Part shown: in pieces, positions 22,401 through 36,400 of the stretch | How positions within the stretch are numbered: position 1 is the stretch's first letter | How the letters are laid out: the number at the start of each line of letters is the position of its first letter | NCBI RefSeq assembly: GCF_042186555.1 | Contig: NC_133324.1 | Coordinates: 3,255,558-3,319,557 of the forward strand | Reading direction: 5' to 3' | DNA length: 64,000 nt | From: Aquarana catesbeiana | Lineage: Eukaryota; Chordata; Amphibia; Anura; Ranidae | Made by a program: the position numbers and the translations under genes | Notes under the pieces: generated by a model | Seen by the model: only the letters and a program-made list of their open reading frames with translations | The model's database searches: none | Told to the model about the DNA's origin: nothing

Positions 22401-25400
22401 ACTGATAGGGGACGCTGATAGGGGGCACTGATAAGGGACGCTGATAGGGGATGCCGATAGAGGACACTGATAGGGGCGCTGATAGAGGACACTGATAGAG
22501 GACACTGATAGGGGACACTGATAAAGGACACTGATAGGGGATGCCGATAAAGGACACTGATAGAAGGCACTGATAGGGGACACTGATAGGGGGTGCTGAT
22601 AGGGGACACTGATAGAGGACATTGATAGGGGACGCTGATAGGGGACACTGATAGAGGACACTGATAGGGGCGCTGATAGGGGACACCGATAGAGGACACT
22701 GATAGGGGCGCTAATAGGGGCGCTGATAGGGGACGCCAATAGGGGACACTGATAGGGGACGCTGATAGGGGGCACTGATAGAAGGCACTGATAGGGGACA
22801 CTGATAGGGGACACTGATAGGGGGCACTGATAGAAGGCACTGATAGGGGGCACTGATAGGGGACACAGATAGAAGGCACTGATAGGGGACACTGATAGGG
22901 GACGCTGATAGGGGACACTGATAGGGGCCACTGATAGGGGGCACTGATAGAAGGCACTGATAGGGGACGCTGATAGAAGGCACTGATAGGGGACACTGAT
23001 AGGGGACACTGATAGGGGAAGCTGATAGGGGACACTGATAGAAGGCACTGATAGGGGACGCTGATAGAAGCCACTGATAGGGGACGCTGATAGGGGACAC
23101 TGATAGGGGAAGCTGATAGGGGGCACTGATAGGGGACACAGATAGAAGGCACTGATAGGGGACACTGATAGGGGGGCACCGATGGGAGGCACTAAAAGGA
23201 TTTACTGATGAGCAGTGAAGGGAGCCACTAATAGGGGCCACTGATAGGGGACACTGATAGAAGGCACTGATAAGGCGACACTGATAGGGGGCACTGATAG
23301 AAGGCACTGATAGGGGACACTGATAGAAGGCACTGATAGGGGACATTGATAGAAGGCACTGATAGGGGACACTGATAGGAGGCACTGATAGGGGACACTG
23401 ATAGGGGACACTGATAGAAGGCCCTGATAGGGGACACTGATAGGGGACACTTAAAGAACAAACTGATAGGGGACACTGATAGGGGACACTGATAGGGGAC
23501 GCTGATAGGGGACACTGATAGGGGACACTGATAGAAGGCACTGATGAGGGACGCTGATAGGGGACGCTGATAGGGGGCACTGATAGGGGACACTGATAGA
23601 AGGCACTGATAGGGGGCACTGATAAGGGACACTAATAGGGGACACTGATAGGGGACGCCGATAGGGGACACTGATAGGGGGCACTGATAGGGGGCACTGA
23701 CAGGGGACGCCGATAGGGGATGCTGATAGAGGACACTAATAGGGACGCTGATAGAGGACGCTGATAGGGGACACTGATAGGGGCACTGATAGGGGGCACT
23801 GATAGGGGGCGCTGATAGGGGATGCCGATAGAGGACACTAATAGGGGCGCTGATAGGGGACGCTGATAGGGGACGCTGATAGGGGACGCCGATAGGGGGC
23901 ACTGATAGGGGACGCTGATAGGGGACGCTGATAGGGGATGCTGATAGGGGACGCCGATAGGGGGCACTGATAGGGGAAGCCGATAGAGGACACTGATAGG
24001 GGGGCTGATAGGGGACGCTGATAGGGGATGCTGATAGGGGACGCTGATAGGGGACACTGATAGGGGACACTGATAGGGGACGCTGATAGGGGCCACAGAT
24101 AGGGGGCACTGATAGAAGGCACTGGTAGGGGACACCGATAGAGGACACTGATAGGGGCGCTGATAGGGGGCACTGATAGGGGACACAGATAGAAGGCACT
24201 GATAGGGGACACTGATAGGGGATGTCGATAGAGGACACTGATACGCTGATAGGGGACGCTGATAGGGGACACTAATAGGGGGTGCTGATAGGGGACACTG
24301 ATAGGGGACACTGATAGAAGGCACTGATAGGGGACACTGATAGGGGACGCTGATAGGGGACACAGATAGAAGGCACTGATAGGGGACACTGATAGGGGAC
24401 ACTGATAGGGGACACTGATAGGGGGCACTGATAGGGGACACTGATAGAAGGCACTGATAGGGGACGCTGACAGGGGACACTGATAGGGGACGCTGATAGG
24501 GGACACTGATAGAAGGCACTGATAGGGGACACTGATAGGGGGCACTGATAGAAGGCACTGATAGGGGACGCCGATAGAAGGCACTGATAGGGGTGCTGAT
24601 AGGGCCAATGATAGGGGGCACTGATAGGGGGCACTGATAGAAGGCACTGATAGGGGACGACGATAGAAGGCACTGATAGAGGACACTGATAGGGGCGCTG
24701 ATAGGGGGCGCTGATAGAGGACACTGATAGAGGACACTGATAGGGGCGCTGATAGGGGATGCCGATAGAGGACACTGATAGGGGCGCTGATAGGGGCGCT
24801 GATAGAGGACACTGATAGAGGTCACTGATAGGGGCGCTGATAGGGGACACTGATAAAGGACACTGATAGGGGATGCCGATAGAGGACACTGATAGAAGAC
24901 ACTGATAGGGGACACTGATAGGGGGTGCTGATACGGGGCACTGATAGAGGACACTGATAGGGGATGCTGATAGGGGACACTGATAGAGGACACTGATAGG
25001 GGCGCTGATAGGGGACGCCGATAGAGGACACTGATAGGGGCGCTAATAGGGGCGCTGATAGGGGACGCCGATAGGGGACACTGATAGGGGACGCTGATAG
25101 GGGGCACTGATAGAAGGCACTGATAGGGGACACTGATAGTGGACACTGATAGGGGGCACTGATAGAAGGCACTGATAGGGGACACTGATAGGGGATGCTG
25201 ATAGGGGACACTGATAGAGGACACTGATAGGGGATGCTGATAGGGGACACTGATAGAGGACACTGATAGGGGCGCTGATAGGGGACGCCGATAGAGGACA
25301 CTGATAGGGGCGCTAATAGGGGCGCTGATAGGGGACGCCGATAGGGGACACTGATAGGGGACGCTGATAGGGGGCACTGATAGAAGGCACTGATAGGGGA

Positions 25401-28400
25401 CACTGATAGTGGACACTGATAGGGGGCACTGATAGAAGGCACTGATAGGGGACACTGATAGGGGACACAGATAGAAGGCACTGATAGGGGACACTGATAG
25501 GGGACGCTGATAGGGGACACTGATAGGGGCCACTGATAGGGGGCACTGATAGAAGGCACTGATAGGGGACACTGATAGGGGACGCTGATAGGGGACACAG
25601 ATAGAAGGCACTGATAGGGGACACTGATAGGGGACACTGATAGGGGACACTGATAGGGGGCACTGATAGGGGACAATGAAAGAAGGCACTGATAGGGGAC
25701 GCTGACAGGGGACACTGATAGAAGGCACTGATAGGGGACACTGATAGGGGGCACTGATAGAAGGCACTGATAGGGGTGCTGATAGGGCCAATGATAGGGG
25801 GCACTGATAGGGGGCACTGATAGAAGGCACTGATAGGGGACGACGATAGAAGGCACTGATAGGGGACGCTGATAGGGGGCACTGATAAGGGACGCTGATA
25901 GGGGATGCCGATAGAGGACACTGATAGGGGCGCTGATAGGGGCGCTGATAGAGGACACTGATAGAGGACACTGATAGGGGCGCTGATAGGGGATGCCGAT
26001 AGAGGACACTGATAGGGGCGCTAATAGGGGCGCTGATAGGGGACGCCGATAGGGGACACTGATAGGGGACGCTGATAGGGGGCACTGATAGAAGGCACTG
26101 ATAGGGGACACTGATAGTGGACACTGATAGGGGGCACTGATAGAAGGCACTGATAGGGGACACTGATAGGGGATGCTGATAGGGGACACTGATAGAGGAC
26201 ACTGATAGGGGATGCTGATAGGGGACACTGATAGAGGACACTGATAGGGGCGCTGATAGGGGACGCCGATAGAGGACACTGATAGGGGCGCTAATAGGGG
26301 CGCTGATAGGGGACGCCGATAGGGGACACTGATAGGGGACGCTGATAGGGGGCACTGATAGAAGGCACTGATAGGGGACACTGATAGTGGACACTGATAG
26401 GGGGCACTGATAGAAGGCACTGATAGGGGACACTGATAGGGGACACAGATAGAAGGCACTGATAGGGGACACTGATAGGGGACGCTGATAGGGGACACTG
26501 ATAGGGGCCACTGATAGGGGGCACTGATAGAAGGCACTGATAGGGGACACTGATAGGGGACGCTGATAGGGGACACAGATAGAAGGCACTGATAGGGGAC
26601 ACTGATAGGGGACACTGATAGGGGACACTGATAGGGGGCACTGATAGGGGACAATGAAAGAAGGCACTGATAGGGGACGCTGACAGGGGACACTGATAGA
26701 AGGCACTGATAGGGGACACTGATAGGGGGCACTGATAGAAGGCACTGATAGGGGTGCTGATAGGGCCAATGATAGGGGGCACTGATAGGGGGCACTGATA
26801 GAAGGCACTGATAGGGGACGACGATAGAAGGCACTGATAGGGGACGCTGATAGGGGGCACTGATAAGGGACGCTGATAGGGGATGCCGATAGAGGACACT
26901 GATAGGGGCGCTGATAGGGGCGCTGATAGAGGACACTGATAGAGGACACTGATAGGGGCGCTGATAGGGGATGCCGATAGAGGACACTGATAGGGGCGCT
27001 GATAGGGGCGCTGATAGAGGACACTGATAGAGGTCACTGATAGGGGCGCTGATAGGGGACACTGATAAAGGACACTGATAGGGGATGCCGATAGAGGACA
27101 CTGATAGAAGGCACTGATAGGGGACACTGATAGGGGGTGCTGATACGGGGCACTGATAGGGGATGCTGATAGGGGACACTGATAGAGGACACTGATAGGG
27201 GACGCTGATAGGGGACACTGATAGAGGACACTGATAGGGGCGCTGATAGGGGATGCCGATAGAGGACACTGATAGGGGCGCTAATAGGGGCGCTGATAGG
27301 GGACGCCGATAGGGGACACTGATAGGGGACGCTGATAGGGGGCACTGATAGAAGGCACTGATAGGGGACACTGATAGGGGACACTGATAGGGGACACTGA
27401 TAGGGGGCACTGATAGAAGGCACTGATAGGGGGCACTGATAGGGGACACAGATAGAAGGCACTGATAGGGGACACTGATAGGGGACGCTGATAGGGGACA
27501 CTGATAGGGGCCACTGATAGGGGGCACTGATAGAAGGCACTGATAGGGGACGCTGATAGAGGACACTGATAGGGGACGCTGATAGGGGACGCCAATAGGG
27601 GAGACCGATAGGGGGCGCTGATAGGGGGCGCTGATAGGGGACACTGATAGGGGACGCTGATAGGGGGCACTGATAGGGGACACAGATAGAAGGCACTGAT
27701 AGGGGACACTGATAGGGGACGCTGATAGGGGACGCCGATAGGGGACACCGATAGGGGGAGCTGATAGGGGGCGCTGATAGGGGACACTGATAGGGGTCGC
27801 TGATAGGGGGCACTGATAGGAGACACAGATAGAAGGCATTGATAGGGGTCGCTGATAGGGGGCACTGATAGGGGACACAGATAGAAGGCACTGATAGGGG
27901 ACACTGATAGGGGACACTGATAGGGGGCACTGATAGGGGACACTGATAGAAGGCACTGATAGGGGACGCTGACAGGGGACACTGATAGGGGACGCTGATA
28001 GGGGACACTGATAGAAGGCACTGATAGGGGACACTGATAGGGGGCACTGATAGAAGGCACTGATAGGGGACGCCGATAGAAGGCACTGATAGGGGTGCTG
28101 ATAGGGCCAATGATAGGGGGCACTGATAGGGGGCACTGATAGAAGGCACTGATAGGGGACGACGATAGAAGGCACTGATAGAGGACACTGATAGGGGCGC
28201 TGATAGGGGGCGCTGATAGAGGACACTGATGGAGGACACTGATAGGGGCCCTGATAGGGGATGCCGATAGAGGACACTGATAGGGGCGCTGATAGGGGCG
28301 CTGATAGAGGACACTGATAGAGGTCACTGATAGGGGCGCTGATAGGGGACACTGATAAAGGACACTGATAGGGGATGCCGATAGAGGACACTGATAGAAG

Positions 28401-31170
28401 ACACTGATAGGGGACACTGATAGGGGGTGCTGATACGGGGCACTGATAGAGGACACTGATAGGGGATGCTGATAGGGGACACTGATAGAGGACACTGATA
28501 GGGGCGCTGATAGGGGACGCCGATAGAGGACACTGATAGGGGCGCTAATAGGGGCGCTGATAGGGGACGCCGATAGGGGACACTGTTCGGGGACGCTGAT
28601 AGGGGGCACTGATAGAAGGCACTGATAGGGGACACTGATAGTGGACACTGATAGGGGGCACTGATAGAAGGCACTGATAGGGGACACTGATAGGGGATGC
28701 TGATAGGGGACACTGATAGAGGACACTGATAGGGGATGCTGATAGGGGACACTGATAGAGGACACTGATAGGGGCGCTGATAGGGGACGCCGATAGAGGA
28801 CACTGATAGGGGCGCTAATAGGGGCGCTGATAGGGGACGCCGATAGGGGACACTGATAGGGGACGCTGATAGGGGGCACTGATAGAAGGCACTGATAGGG
28901 GACACTGATAGTGGACACTGATAGGGGGCACTGATAGAAGGCACTGATAGGGGACACTGATAGGGGACACAGATAGAAGGCACTGATAGGGGACACTGAT
29001 AGGGGACGCTGATAGGGGACACTGATAGGGGCCACTGATAGGGGGCACTGATAGAAGGCACTGATAGGGGACACTGATAGGGGACGCTGATAGGGGACAC
29101 AGATAGAAGGCACTGATAGGGGACACTGATAGGGGACACTGATAGGGGACACTGATAGGGGGCACTGATAGGGGACAATGAAAGAAGGCACTGATAGGGG
29201 ACGCTGACAGGGGACACTGATAGAAGGCACTGATAGGGGACACTGATAGGGGGCACTGATAGAAGGCACTGATAGGGGACGCCGATAGAAGGCACTGATA
29301 GGGGTGCTGATAGGGCCAATGATAGGGGGCACTGATAGGGGGCACTGATAGAAGGCACTGATAGGGGACGACGATAGAAGGCACTGATAGGGGACGCTGA
29401 TAGGGGGCACTGATAAGGGACGCTGATAGGGGATGCCGATAGAGGACACTGATAGGGGCGCTGATAGGGGCGCTGATAGAGGACACTGATAGAGGACACT
29501 GATAGGGGCGCTGATAGGGGATGCCGATAGAGGACACTGATAGGGGCGCTGATAGGGGCGCTGATAGAGGACACTGATAGAGGTCACTGATAGGGGTGCT
29601 GATAGGGGACACTGATAAAGGACACTGATAGGGGATGCCGATAGAGGACACTGATAGAAGGCACTGATAGGGGACACTGATAGGGGGTGCTGATACGGGG
29701 CACTGATAGGGGATGCTGATAGGGGACACTGATAGAGGACACTGATAGGGGACGCTGATAGGGGACACTGATAGAGGACACTGATAGGGGCGCTGATAGG
29801 GGATGCCGATAGAGGACACTGATAGGGGCGCTAATAGGGGCGCTGATAGGGGACGCCGATAGGGGACACTGATAGGGGACGCTGATAGGGGGCACTGATA
29901 GAAGGCACTGATAGGGGACACTGATAGGGGACACTGATAGGGGACACTGATAGGGGGCACTGATAGAAGGCACTGATAGGGGGCACTGATAGGGGACACA
30001 GATAGAAGGCACTGATAGGGGACACTGATAGGGGACGCTGATAGGGGACACTGATAGGGGCCACTGATAGGGGGCACTGATAGAAGGCACTGATAGGGGA
30101 CGCTGATAGAGGACACTGATAGGGGACGCTGATAGGGGACGCCAATAGGGGAGACCGATAGGGGGCGCTGATAGGGGGCGCTGATAGGGGACACTGATAG
30201 GGGACGCTGATAGGGGGCACTGATAGGGGACACAGATAGAAGGCACTGATAGGGGACACTGATAGGGGACGCTGATAGGGGACGCCGATAGGGGACACCG
30301 ATAGGGGGAGCTGATAGGGGGCGCTGATAGGGGACACTGATAGGGGTCGCTGATAGGGGGCACTGATAGGAGACACAGATAGAAGGCATTGATAGGGGTC
30401 GCTGATAGGGGGCACTGATAGGGGACACAGATAGAAGGCATTGATAGGGGACACTGATAGGGGACGCTGATAGGGGGCACTGATAGAAGGCACTGATAGG
30501 AGACGCCGATAGACGACACTGATAGGGGTCGCTGATAGGGGCCACTGATAGGGGACGCTGATAGGGGGCACTGATAGGGGATGCTGATAGGGGGCACTGA
30601 TAGGGGACGCTGATAGGGGGCACTGATAGGGGACACTGATAGGGGGCACTGATAGAAGGCACTGATAGGGGACGCCGTTAGAGGACACTGATAGGGGACG
30701 CTGATAGGGGATGCCGATAGAGGACACTGATAGGGGCGCTGATAGGGGCGCTGATAGGGGACACTGATAGAGGACACTGATAGGGGCGCTGATAGGGGAC
30801 ACTGATAGAGGACACTGATAGGGGATGCCGATAGAGGACACTGATAGAAGGCACTGATAGGGGACACTGATAGGGGGTGCTTATACGGTGCACTGATAGG
30901 GGACACTGATAGGGGACACTGATAGAGGACACTGATAGGGGCGCTGATAGGGGACGCCGATAGGGGACGCCGATAGGGGACACTGATAGGGGCGCTGATA
31001 GGGGCGCTGATAGGGGACGCGGATAGGGGACACTGATAGGGGCGCTGATAGGGGCGCTGATAGGGGACGCCAATAGAGGACACTGATAGGGGCGCTGATA
31101 GGGGACGCCGATAGGGGACATTGATAGGGGGCACTGATAAGGGACACCGATAGGGGACACTGATAGGGGA
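19477..31170. repeat. 13-bp minisatellite, about 11.7 kb
   Basis: The plus-strand unit is GATAGGGGACACT with recurring variants (GATAGAAGGCACT, GATAGGGGACGCT, GATAGGGGATGCC, GATAGAGGACACT, GATAGGGGCGCT), about 900 units. The plus strand is G-rich and almost C-only at two positions, so strand asymmetry is extreme. The minus-strand unit AGTGTCCCCTATC has no stop in any frame, so every minus frame cycles through the same 13-residue peptide pattern for up to 1189 codons. Irregular patches (ATTTACTGATGAGCAGTGAA at about 20053 and 23201; GGGCCAATGATAG at seven places) mark higher-order duplications. No gene, promoter or CpG-type feature is visible. Confidence 0.98.
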
Positions 31171-31283
31171 TGCTGATAGTGTTATATCCTCTGTGTTGTG
31201 AGAGACACAAGACTCTGGAACAATGGATGTTTATTTCAGTACACACTGTACACTGCAACATGCATCTCAGGACAGGTACATTT
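31171..31283. other. Spacer between minisatellite and CR1 copy B
   Basis: Unique-looking sequence (TTATATCCTCTGTGTTGTGA onwards) up to the 5' truncation point of CR1-B. No feature seen. Confidence 0.5.
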
Positions 31284-31710
31284 TACCGGGCGCTCGCGTT
31301 CGGCACATCACGGATCTTGTGGACAGATTACTGAGAGGGGCTGGGGAAGACCCGGCTGTCATGGTGCACGTTGGCACCAATGACAAAGTCAGAGGCAGAT
31401 GGAGTGTCCTAAAGAACGATTTTAGGGACTTAGGTGCTAAATTGAGGAAAAGGACCTCCAAGGTAGTATTCTCAGGAATAGTACCGGTACATCGAGCCAC
31501 ACCAGAAAGGAAGAGGGAGATTAGGGGAAGTAAACAAGTGGCTGAAGAGCTGTTATAGTAAGGAGGGGTTTGGGTTCCTGGAGGACTGGGCCGACTTCTC
31601 AGTCGGTAACCGGTACTATAGAAGGGACGGACTGCACCTAAATGAGGAGGGTGCAGATCTGCTGGGAATGAAGATGGCCAAAAAGTTAGAGGGGTTTTTA
31701 AACTAGGCGA
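31284..31710 (+). pseudogene. CR1 ORF1 C-terminal part, esterase-like (copy B)
   Basis: Begins inside ORF1 at the codons for PGARVRHITDLV, i.e. a 5'-truncated insertion. It retains VMVHVGTNDKVRG (the G-x-N-D block) and, after a frameshift at about 31530, DGLHLNEEGADLLG (catalytic Asp/His block) of the SGNH esterase fold. The GDS serine block is missing because of the truncation. Confidence 0.9.
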
Positions 31711-31732
31711 TGGGGGGGAGGGTCCAGAGACA

Positions 31733-33489
31733 GTGATAGCCAGCGCGGATGATATTCCAGAGGATAGTATTGGGGGCATTAGTGGTAGGTTAACCAAAGC
31801 ACAAAAACACAAGGTGAGTATAGTAGCAAGTCCTAGTTGCAATCTTGAAACACCCAATACGAGGACAATATGCGACCGGTCTAAACTATGTGGCATGTTC
31901 ACCAATGCCAGGAGTATGGCGGACAAGATGGGTGAACTAGAGATACTGTTGTACAAGGAGGAATTGGATTTTGTGGGAATTTCAGAGACCTGGTTCAACA
32001 GCTCTCATGATTGGCTGGCAAACATTCAAGGGTATACCCTATACCGCAAGGATAGAGAGGGTAAAAAAGGGGGAGGGGTATGCCTATATATCAAGAATAA
32101 TGTACAAGCGAATGTGAGAGATGACATCACTGAGGGAGCTAGAGAGGAGGTGGAATCCTTATGGGTAGAGCTCCAAAGGGATGAAGCTAAGGGGAAAATA
32201 ATACTGGGAGTATGCTATAGGCCCCCTAACCTGAGGGAGGAAGTGGAGACGGATCTCCTATCACAAATTGGATTAGCAGCAAGGATGGGAAGTGTTATCA
32301 TAATGGGGGATTTTAATTATCCAGACATAGACTGGGCGGAGGGAACCGCGCATTCATTTAAGGTTCGCCAGTTCCTTAATGTCTTGCAGGACAATTTTAT
32401 GGGTCAGATGGTAGACGCACCAACTAGAAATAAAACATTACTGGATCTACTGATTACCAACAATACAGACCTGATAACAGATGTGGAAATACGGGGCAAT
32501 TTAGGTAACAGCGATCACAGGTCAATTAGTTTCAGTATAAATCACACAAATAGGAAACATAAAGGGAATACAAAGACACTGAATTTCAAAAGAGCCAACT
32601 TCCCTAAACTACAAACCTTGCTAAAAGGCATAAATTGGGATAAAATATTAGGAACAAAGAATACGGAGGAGAGATGGGCTTGCTTTAAGAGCATATTAAA
32701 TAAGGGCATTAGCCAATGTATCCCATTGGGTAATAAATTTAAAAGAGTGAACAAAAATCCTGGATGGCTTAACTCCAATGTAAAAATGCATATAAAAGCA
32801 AAGGAGAAGGCCTTTTAAAAAATCTAAGGTTGAGGGATCATGCACAGCATTCAGACTTTATAAAGAATGCAATAAGAAATGTAAGGGTGCAATTAGGATG
32901 GCTAAGATAGAACATGAAAGACACATAGCGGAGGAGAGCAAAAAAAAATCCCAAGAAATTCTTTAAGTATGTAAACAGTAAAAAAGGGAGGACAGACCAT
33001 ATTGGCCCCATAAAGAATTAGGAAGGACATCTGGTTACAAAGGATGGGGAGATGGCGAAGGTATTGAATTTATTCTTCTCCTCAGTCTTCACGAGTGAAT
33101 CGGGGGGCTTCAGTAACCAAAACTGCAGTGTTTATCCTCATGACACAACACAGGAAGCACCTCCATGGTTAACAGAGGACGGAATTAAAATTAGACTTGA
33201 GAAACTTAACATTAATAAATCACCGGGACCAGATGGCTTGCATCCGAGGGTACTTAGGGAACTCAGTCAGGTGATTGCCAGACCGTTGTTCCTAATTTTT
33301 ACAGACAGTCTACTGACTGGAATGGTACCAGCTGATTGGAGAAAAGCCAATGTAGCACCAATATTTAAAAAGGGCCCAAAAAACATCCCTGGGAATTACA
33401 GACCAGTTAGCCTAACATCAATAGTATGTAAACTCTTGGAGGGGATGATAAGGGACTATATACAGGATTTTAGTAATGAGAACGGTATC
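31733..33489 (+). pseudogene. CR1 ORF2, endonuclease and N-terminal RT (copy B)
   Basis: The frame from 31733 (a GTG codon, so the true start is unclear) runs 361 codons and contains FTNARSMADKMG, GISETWFNSSH, GVCYRPPNL, MGDFNYPDIDW and NSDHRSISF: all the conserved AP-endonuclease blocks. Frameshifts near 32818 and 32940 and a stop near 33020 break it, then 33052-33489 gives KSPGPDGLHPRVLREL and NYRPVSLTSIVCKLLEG of RT. The protein is cut at 33489 by a hAT element and continues at 36539. Confidence 0.93.
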
Positions 33490-33497
33490 ATTAGCAG

Positions 33498-36400
33498 TAG
33501 GGATGAGCCGAACACCCCCCTGTTCGGTTCGCACCAGAACATGCGAACAGGAAAAAAATTCGTTCGAACACGCGAACGCCGTTAAAGTCTATGGGACACG
33601 AACATGAATAATCAAAAGTGCTAATTTTAAAGGCTAATATGCAAGTTATTGTCAATAAAAGTGTTTGGGGACCTGGGTCCTGCCCCAGGGGACATGGATC
33701 AATGCAAAAAAAAGTTTTAAAAATGGCCGTTTTTTCAGGAACAGTGATTTTAATAATGCTTAAAGTCAAACAATAAAAGTGTAATATCCCTTTAAATTTC
33801 ATACCTGGGGGGTGTCTATAGTATGCCTGTAAAGGGGTGCATGTTTCCCGTGTTTAGAACAGTCTGACAGCAAAGTGACATTTTGAAGGAAAAAACACAT
33901 TTAAAACTACCCGCGGCTATTGCATTGCCGACAATACACATAGAAGTTCATTGATAAAAACAGCATGGGAATTCCCCACAGGGCAACCCCGAACCAAAAT
34001 TAAAAAAAAAAATGATGTGGGAGTCCCCCTAAATTCCATACAAGGCCCTTCAGGTCTGGTATGGATATTAAGGGGAACCCCAGCCAAAATTTAAAAAAAA
34101 AAATTGACGTTGGGTTCCCCCTAAATTCCATACCAGACCCTTCAGGTCTGGTATGGATTTTAAGGGGAACCCCGCGCCAAAAAAAAAAAAAAAAAACGGC
34201 GTGGGGTCCCCCTAAAAATCCATACCAGACCCTTATCCGAGCACGCAACCTGGCAGGCCGCAGGAAAAGAGGGGGGGACGAGAGTGCGGCCCCCCCCCTC
34301 CTGAACCGTACCAGGCCACATGCCCTCAACATTGGGAGGGTGCTTTGGGGTAGCCCCCCAAAACACCTTGTCCCCATGTTGATGAAGACAAGGGCCTCAT
34401 CCCCACAACCCTGGCCGGTGGTTGTGGGGGTCTGCGGGCGGGGGGCTTATCGGAATCTGGAAGCCCCCTTTAACAAGGGGACCCCCAGATCCCGGCCCCC
34501 CCCCTGTGTGAAATGGTAAGGGGGTACTTACCCCTACCATTTCACTAAAAAACTGTCAAAAATGTTAAAAATGACAAGAGACAGTTTTTGACAATTCCTT
34601 TATTTAAATGCTTCTTCTTTCTTCCTTCATCTTCTTCTTCTGGTTCTTCTGGCTCTTCTGGTTCTTCCTCCGGCGTTCTCGTCCAGCATCTTCTCCGCGG
34701 CGTCTTCTATCTTCTTCTCCTCGGGACGCTCCGCACCCCTGGCATGGGGGGGAGGCTCCCGCTCTTCTCTTCATCTTCTTCTCTTCTTCATCTTCTTCTT
34801 CATCTTCTTCTTCTTCTTCTCTTCTTCCTTCTTCTCTTCTTCATGTCTTCTCCGGGCCGCTCCGCAGCCATGCTGTGGCATGGAGGGAGGCTCCCGCTGT
34901 GTGACGGCGTCTCTTCGTCTGACGGTTCTTAAATAACGGGGGGCGGGGCCACCCGGTGACCCCGCCCCCCTCTGACGCACGGTGACATGACGGGACTTCC
35001 CTGTGGCATTCCCCGTGACGTCACAGGGAAGTCCCTCAAGTCACCGTGCGTCAGAGGGGGGCGGGGTCACCGGATGGCCCCGCCCCCCGTTATTTAAGAA
35101 CCGTCAGACGAAGAGACGCCGTCACACAGCGGGAGCCTCCCTCCATGCCAGCATGGCTGCGGAGCGGCCCGGAGAAGACATGAAGAACAGAAGAAGGAAG
35201 AAGAGAAGAAGAAGAAGAAGATGAAGAAGAAAAGAAGAAGAGAAGAGCGGGAGCCTCCCCCCTCATGCCATGGGTGCGGAGCGGCCCGAGGAGAAGAAGA
35301 TAGAAGACGCCGCGGAGAAGATGCTGGACGAGAACGCCGGAGGAAGAACCAGAAGAAGATGAAGGAAGAAAGAAGAAGCATTTAAATAAAGGAATTGTCA
35401 AAAACTGTCTCTTGTCATTTTTAACATTTTTGACAGTTTTTTAGTGAAATGGTAGGGGTAAGTACCCCCTTACCATTTCACACAGGGGGGGGGGCCGGGA
35501 TCTGGGGGTCCCCTTGTTAAAGGGGGCTTCCAGATTCCGATAAGCCCCCCGCCCGCAGACCCCCACAACCACCGGCCAGGGTTGTGGGGATGAGGCCCTT
35601 GTCCTCATCAACATGGGGACAAGGTGTTTTGGGGGGCTACCCCAAAGCACCCTCCCAATGTTGAGGGCATGTGGCCTGGTACGGTTCAGGAGGGGGGGGG
35701 GCCGCACTCTTGTCCCCCCCTCTTTTCCTGCGGCCTGCCAGGTTGCGTGCTCGGATAAGGGTCTGGTATGGATTTTTGGGGGGACCCCACACCGTTTTTT
35801 TTTTTTTTTTTTTTTGGCGCGGGGTTCCCCTTAAAATCCATACCAGACCTGAAGGGTCTGGTATGGAATTTAGGGGGAACCCCACGTCAATTTTTTTTTT
35901 TAATTTTGGCTGGGGTTCCCCTTAATATCCATACCAGACCTGAAGGGCCTTGTATGGAATTTAGGGGGACCCCCCCACATCATTTTTTTTTTTTTTTTAT
36001 TTTGGTTCGGGGTTCCCCTTTGGGGAATTTCCATGCCGTTTTTATCAATGAACTTCTATGTGTATTGTCGGCAATGCAATAGCCGCGGGTAGTTTTAAAT
36101 GTGTTTTTTCCTTCCAAATGTCATTTTGCTGTCAGACTGTTCTAAACACGGGAAACATGCGCCCCTTTACAGGCATACTATAGACACCCCCCAGGTATTA
36201 AATTTAAAGGGATATTACACTTTTATTGTTTGACTTTAAGCATTATTAAAATCACTGCTCCTGAAAAAACGGCCGTTTTTAAAACTTTTTTTTGCATTGA
36301 TCCATGTCCCCTGGGGCAGGACCCAGGTCCCCAAACACTTTTTATGACAATGACTTGCATATAAGCCTTTAAAATTAGCACTTTTGATTTCTCCCATAGA

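Noticed and set aside
19400..31134. Very long minus-strand reading frames (up to 1189 codons, PISVPYQCPLS repeats) as giant repeat proteins
   Set aside because: The 13-bp unit has no stop in any minus frame, so all three frames are open by construction and share the same peptide cycle. No start context, splice sites, promoter or non-repeat domain is present.
19477..31170. Canonical G-quadruplex array
   Set aside because: Loops between GGGG runs are usually 9 nt, beyond the standard 7-nt limit, and many units have GAAGG instead; only long-loop structures are possible, so it is kept as a hypothesis in the findings.
34588..35401. Ser- or Lys/Glu/Arg-rich frames as coding sequence
   Set aside because: They arise from CTT/GAA-rich tracts in the arms of the palindromic hAT and appear mirrored in both arms.
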